Assembly (NCBI GenBank): GCA_040752025.1
Contig: JBFMFR010000069.1
Location: forward strand, 1 to 32,996
DNA from: JBFMFR01 sp040752025
Lineage (GTDB): Bacteria > Chloroflexota > Anaerolineae > Anaerolineales > UBA4823
Length of the DNA: 32,996 nucleotides
Reading direction: 5' to 3'
Shown here: piece after piece, positions 29,936 through 32,996 of the stretch
Layout of the letters: each line of letters begins with the position of its first letter
Numbering within the stretch: position 1 is the stretch's first letter
Translations under genes and position numbers: made by a program
Notes under the pieces: generated by a model
The model's database searches: none
Seen by the model: only the letters and a program-made list of their open reading frames with translations
Told to the model about the DNA's origin: nothing

Positions 29936-30256
29936 ACTGGATAGTGTACCTCTTGTATCACGATCGGATCGAGGGTAGGCATATGATTTTAAGAGCCTGC
30001 TTGGTTATAGTTTTTACCTGCACAAAACTTGTTGCGTTTTCGAATCAGCAATTCCTCTAAATATATGTCCATTCTCCATTGACAAATACACATGGGGGGG
30101 GGGTATTATTTCTCAATCAAACAAAATAAAATCCATTCCTGTCCAAAATAACTGTGACCTTTTTTGCCTAAATGTTATTAGCCAAATAAATCGCGATCCA
30201 ATCACACTATCGTTAGATCAGAAAAGTTCCTCTACAAGAGTATAAGGATGTGAATT
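29936..30256. other. AT-rich intergenic region with a G-tract promoter
   Basis: No gene was recognised. Composition changes sharply from GC-rich to AT-rich at about 29.95 kb, suggesting the border of an acquired segment. The only notable item is the -35/-10 pair with the ten-G tract. Confidence 0.55.
30079..30109 (+). promoter_or_regulatory. Candidate slippage-prone promoter with a ten-G tract
   Basis: TTGACA (30079-30084) and TATTAT (30104-30109) are separated by 19 bp, of which the last ten are an unbroken run of G (30094-30103). Loss of two Gs would give the optimal 17-bp spacing. A second possible -10 (TATAAG, 30241-30246) lies nearer the gene. Confidence 0.5.
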
Positions 30257-31414
30257 ATGCTTCAATGGCGCAGGCTAGATGTTCTTATTGTCATGATTTT
30301 TGTTCTTGGTTCAAAACAAATTTCTTTCACACATGGGTACATAAGGACTTTCCATAAAGTTATTGATAATGTCCAATCCAACAAACAAACCTCCTCCACA
30401 ATTCAAAGCATCTATTTGCCCGTTGTTTTTAAGAAGCCCTTCAAGGAATTCAGTTATTATATCGCCTCTACAGAGAAACTTTATGAACTGGGACAAAAGC
30501 GCGGTAAATTTTACTCACACTCTCGCGAAATATCTGAGGGGATAGTTATACTTGCCTTCGGTGCTGCTGATGGTAATGATCGTGTACTAATCTATGATTA
30601 CATGACATTTCTCACCCCAAATGATATCAAGCAACATGTGCAAAATTATGTTAGAGGATTTTATGGAGAATTGGGGATGAGTGATGCAATACTCACAGTT
30701 GTTGTAGGTGTAAACAGTTCAAGATCTCTATCCCAAAATCATGGTAGTAATTGGGGACTCATGATAAATGATCTAAACTCTTGGGCTGGCCAATATGGGT
30801 ACAGCGGACAGGTAAGAATAGTTGGTGGAATCGATGCTGAAACAAATTGGCGATCACCATCCGAATCTCGGGAGTGGGCAAATGGATACTCATTGACCTC
30901 ATATTATAGAGCATACAATTTTGGAACAGCAAGCGGTTGCCCTCTCGATTTGCCATCAACGGAGCCTCAATATCAGAATCCTACCCCTCAAACTTGTCCC
31001 ACAGTTCAAGGGCCAACACCTGCATGGACCCAGGATGATGTCTATTATGTTTCCTGGATGGGTGATATGTGGCCCCTTCCTGAAATATATAACACCGTTG
31101 GAGCCAATGCCGATCAATGGTATCGAATAGGGCTTTATTCGAAGCTCAAGTATAACAATACAATGCATTTTTATGGAAGTTTGACACAATTCTATGCATG
31201 TGAGCAACAAAGGGATCCCATAACAAAACAATTACCTGCAGATTGCATTGGGACAAACAACTACCCAAGTGTAGGATATGCGCAGTTACTAGACAGATTG
31301 CAATCTGACCCATATAACCGAATCGCCTATCCCATGATTTTTATGACTGACATATATGGTATAACGGGAATCCAGTGGAAGAAGATACCATCTACTGAAA
31401 TATTTTCCTGCTAA
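30257..31414 (+). CDS. Exported protein of unknown function
   Basis: The 385-residue protein begins with a hydrophobic signal-like segment (about 7-20, LDVLIVMIFVLGS). The mature part contains ISEGIVILAFGAADGNDRVL, then DAILTVVVGVNSS, VRIVGGIDAETNWRSP, and Cys residues near CPLDLP, TCPT and FYACEQQ that could form disulfides. The DIxxx strand pattern with VGGIDAE and later YYVSWMGDMWPLPEIY hints at a barrel-like glycoside-hydrolase fold, but no family could be assigned. AAGGA is eight bases before the ATG. Low-GC composition and codon use differ from the envelope block. It lies downstream of the G-tract promoter and is followed by another exported-protein gene. Confidence 0.7.
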   Translation: MLQWRRLDVLIVMIFVLGSKQISFTHGYIRTFHKVIDNVQSNKQTSSTIQSIYLPVVFKKPFKEFSYYIASTEKLYELGQKRGKFYSHSREISEGIVILAFGAADGNDRVLIYDYMTFLTPNDIKQHVQNYVRGFYGELGMSDAILTVVVGVNSSRSLSQNHGSNWGLMINDLNSWAGQYGYSGQVRIVGGIDAETNWRSPSESREWANGYSLTSYYRAYNFGTASGCPLDLPSTEPQYQNPTPQTCPTVQGPTPAWTQDDVYYVSWMGDMWPLPEIYNTVGANADQWYRIGLYSKLKYNNTMHFYGSLTQFYACEQQRDPITKQLPADCIGTNNYPSVGYAQLLDRLQSDPYNRIAYPMIFMTDIYGITGIQWKKIPSTEIFSC

Positions 31415-31459
31415 CACCATTTGGTTGTAATCGGCCCTGTTAATGCAAAAGGAGACACA

Positions 31460-32173
31460 ATGAAAAAAAGATTTTTTTACATGGCACTGATCTTCACTTC
31501 TGTCATCATTGTGTCAGTGCTGTATTTGAAGGTGGCTCTGGGATCACGTGGATACGATCCTTATTCACAAGAGATCAAACAATTCGAAGAAGATCTCCAA
31601 AACCCAACGCTCTCCGAATTGGAGCGCCAAAACATCGAGACAAAGCTCGATACCGTACAGTACGAGGCGACCCATTGGGCGTCCGGGCGCGAAAGCCCCG
31701 CTCCTCGTGGCGTTGAATCAAACCCACCCGTCTCGACACCTGTTGCTCACAAAATACCAGATGGCATAGATAACACCTATCTCATTCCTCGGCCCATTCC
31801 GGGTTTCGACAAGACGGTGAATATCAGCAATGTTTGGAGGAGAACAACTCCATCGCGCTTCTATCTGGTTGTAGCCGGATATTTGATCACAGATATACAA
31901 CAAGGCATGGTGTTAGACTGGAATGCCAATAACCACCAATTCCACCTGCACCTGACGCCCAGAAAAAGTGGAAGCGTCAAGATTGTGAAAGATGCCTGGC
32001 CTTATCTGATTCTCGAGTCCGCTGACGGAGATATCTTTTATTTTGACCCTGTCAGTGAGCGCTTTGTAGCCTCTCTGGATGAACCCACTATACCTGCCGC
32101 GCCCACCTGCGGCGCGCCGCCTGACCCCTCGTCATGCTTGACGGTAACTCCGAAGGCTAACCCATACCCTTAG
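31460..32173 (+). CDS. Exported or membrane-anchored protein of unknown function
   Basis: The 237-residue product has a basic start and one hydrophobic helix (residues 5-25, FFYMALIFTSVIIVSVLYLKV). A charged helical stretch follows (EIKQFEEDLQNPTLSELERQNIETKL). The C-terminal half looks beta-rich (FYLVVAGYLITDIQQGMV, LILESADGDIFYFDP) and ends with a Pro-rich tail carrying two cysteines. No family was recognised. AAAAGGAG lies five bases before ATG 31460. It starts 45 bases after the previous gene on the same strand and shares its AT-rich composition, so the two probably form a unit. Confidence 0.7.
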   Translation: MKKRFFYMALIFTSVIIVSVLYLKVALGSRGYDPYSQEIKQFEEDLQNPTLSELERQNIETKLDTVQYEATHWASGRESPAPRGVESNPPVSTPVAHKIPDGIDNTYLIPRPIPGFDKTVNISNVWRRTTPSRFYLVVAGYLITDIQQGMVLDWNANNHQFHLHLTPRKSGSVKIVKDAWPYLILESADGDIFYFDPVSERFVASLDEPTIPAAPTCGAPPDPSSCLTVTPKANPYP

Positions 32174-32244
32174 CCCCTGCCAATCCTCGCAGCCAAAACG
32201 CTGCGGCTTCCAAAACAAGTCTCCTGAAGAGGTGCGCCAACGCC

Positions 32245-32320
32245 GCGCCTTGCTCGCCAGGTTGCCGTTGGCGGGGTTGTAAGTGTAGCCCAGCCCGCTG
32301 GCCAGCGACTGGTCTCCACG
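32245..32320 (-). pseudogene. RHS/YD-repeat remnant
   Basis: In one minus-strand frame the sequence reads SLASGLGYTYNPANGNLASKA. The Y-T-Y-N/D-x-x-G-N-L pattern is the core of RHS/YD repeats. Neighbouring sequence in the same frame is not repeat-like, and GC content is higher than in the flanking genes. It looks like a fragment of a large surface or toxin protein. Confidence 0.4.
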
Positions 32321-32398
32321 CAGTTCATTTTTGACAAGACACCTCGCCAACGATAATGGCTGCCCGATTCGACCCATTCCAAAAACCGGTCTCGATAT

Positions 32399-32914
32399 TT
32401 ATTCGCCCCGTGGCAATTGTATGGTTGCTGTGTCTATATAGACGAGAATGTGATTAGAGGCTATATACAATCGATCCTTTTGATAGTCGAAAGCTGCGTC
32501 AGCAAGATAATTGAAACCAGGAAAGAAGATTTCATGTAGCCGCTGCCGAATGGGTATAGGAATACCGATTCTTGTGAGAGTACTTCCTTGATAAACCCAT
32601 AATCCACCTGCTGTGATGATCCATCTTCTTCCCAGGCTATCCTCGAAAACATGTGTGACGTCGCAGTCTGGGTCACAGTCCTTGTCCGACAAATCAAACA
32701 CCAGATCAGTCTCACCGGAACCGCTATCCGGGTTCCAGGCGTAAACCTTGTTATCATCACTCAACCATAGATCTCCATTAGAAAGAACTACGATATGGTC
32801 GATGGTTTGCTTGTGAACATTTGCCAAAAGCCACTGGTTATTCTCTACTTTGTATATCCTGCCTCCCACGGTAGTATACTGAATCTTGTGTAAAATGTCG
32901 GGAGCCGGTATCAT
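32399..32914 (-). CDS. Beta-propeller-like protein, possibly truncated
   Basis: The 171-residue product has short blades such as IDHIVVLSNGDLWLSDDNKVYAWN, VTHVFEDSLGRRWIITAGGLWVY and DAAFDYQKDRLYIASNHILVYID. These resemble two-component-regulator propeller (Reg_prop) units, in which DSLGRRWI/xGGLWVY is typical. A whole propeller needs six or seven blades, but only about three are present. There is no signal peptide and no ribosome binding site before ATG 32914, and a stop lies just upstream in frame. A truncated fragment of a larger sensor or lipoprotein is therefore likely. Confidence 0.55.
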   Translation of the reverse strand: MIPAPDILHKIQYTTVGGRIYKVENNQWLLANVHKQTIDHIVVLSNGDLWLSDDNKVYAWNPDSGSGETDLVFDLSDKDCDPDCDVTHVFEDSLGRRWIITAGGLWVYQGSTLTRIGIPIPIRQRLHEIFFPGFNYLADAAFDYQKDRLYIASNHILVYIDTATIQLPRGE

Positions 32915-32946
32915 CAGCAGATTACCACATCAACTGAGAGGATACC

Positions 32947-32996
32947 ATGACTCCCAAAACACATCATAAGATATTCGATCGAGACAGTCAAGCGGA
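32947..32996 (+). CDS. Start of an unidentified gene running off the window
   Basis: ATG 32947 has GAGAGGA four bases upstream and stays open to the edge (MTPKTHHKIFDRDSQA). Sixteen residues are too few to name a family. It is divergent from the propeller-like gene. Confidence 0.45.
   Translation, partial: MTPKTHHKIFDRDSQA

Noticed and set aside
29982..30059. 25-residue open frame beginning MILRACLVIVFTC
   Set aside because: It has no ribosome binding site and lies in AT-rich sequence before the G-tract; too short to support.

Overview
The window looks like a chromosomal segment of a GC-rich, probably anaerobic Chloroflexota bacterium, most plausibly Anaerolineae. This is inferred from the style of the proteins: lipoproteins with Thr/Pro-rich linkers after the lipobox, a membrane-anchored helix-hairpin-helix protein, PadR plus HAAS membrane-protein pairs, and GTAGGGGCGGGTCT palindromes between genes. 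No rRNA or tRNA gene and no CRISPR array was seen, so the taxonomy is tentative.

Layout. 1-2.05 kb is a degraded accessory patch: the tail of an IS630-type transposase, a formylglycine-generating-enzyme (FGE)-like gene that appears 5'-truncated by that IS, a frameshifted HicB-like antitoxin, an orphan C-terminal fragment and a DUF2283 gene. 2.1-4.2 kb is an arsenic-type unit: an ArsR repressor with consensus promoter and operators, then a 500-residue protein joining a class I methyltransferase to a complete ArsM-like arsenite methyltransferase. 4.25-17.7 kb is a cell-envelope block: PBP1C (+), converging on a HhH membrane protein, a 2030-residue thioester alpha-2-macroglobulin lipoprotein, a LysM L,D-transpeptidase, a glycoside-hydrolase-like lipoprotein and a short-chain dehydrogenase, all on the minus strand. 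17.9-18.7 kb has a small membrane protein and a two-gene module (uncharacterised protein plus ribbon-helix-helix-like regulator) behind a palindrome-bearing promoter. 18.8-22.8 kb is a lower-GC patch where a complete 1984-bp insertion sequence with a perfect 8-bp target duplication sits inside the signal peptide of a beta-propeller/SH3 lipoprotein gene. 22.8-25.5 kb has a PLP-dependent aromatic amino acid decarboxylase, a small membrane protein and an alpha/beta hydrolase. 25.6-29.5 kb has a PadR/HAAS pair, a deoxynucleoside kinase overlapping a MutT/MTH1-like Nudix hydrolase, and a dTDP-glucose 4,6-dehydratase-like gene with an altered catalytic motif. 29.5-33 kb is an AT-rich, poorly characterised patch with a DUF2442 gene, gene remnants, two exported proteins of unknown function and a possible slippage-prone promoter.

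How the genes fit together. The ArsR repressor probably controls both itself and the methyltransferase fusion, since the same dyad recurs upstream of both. PBP1C and alpha-2-macroglobulin form a known functional pair in proteobacteria (peptidoglycan repair plus protease trapping); here they are convergent and joined by L,D-transpeptidase and hydrolase genes, suggesting an envelope maintenance locus in a lineage generally regarded as monoderm. The kinase/Nudix overlap suggests joint care of the deoxynucleotide pool. The most unusual points are the double-methyltransferase fusion with repeated Cys-Cys pairs, the IS insertion that appears to rebuild a lipoprotein signal peptide, the ten-G tract between a -35 and a -10, and a palindromic repeat lying in frame inside a coding sequence.
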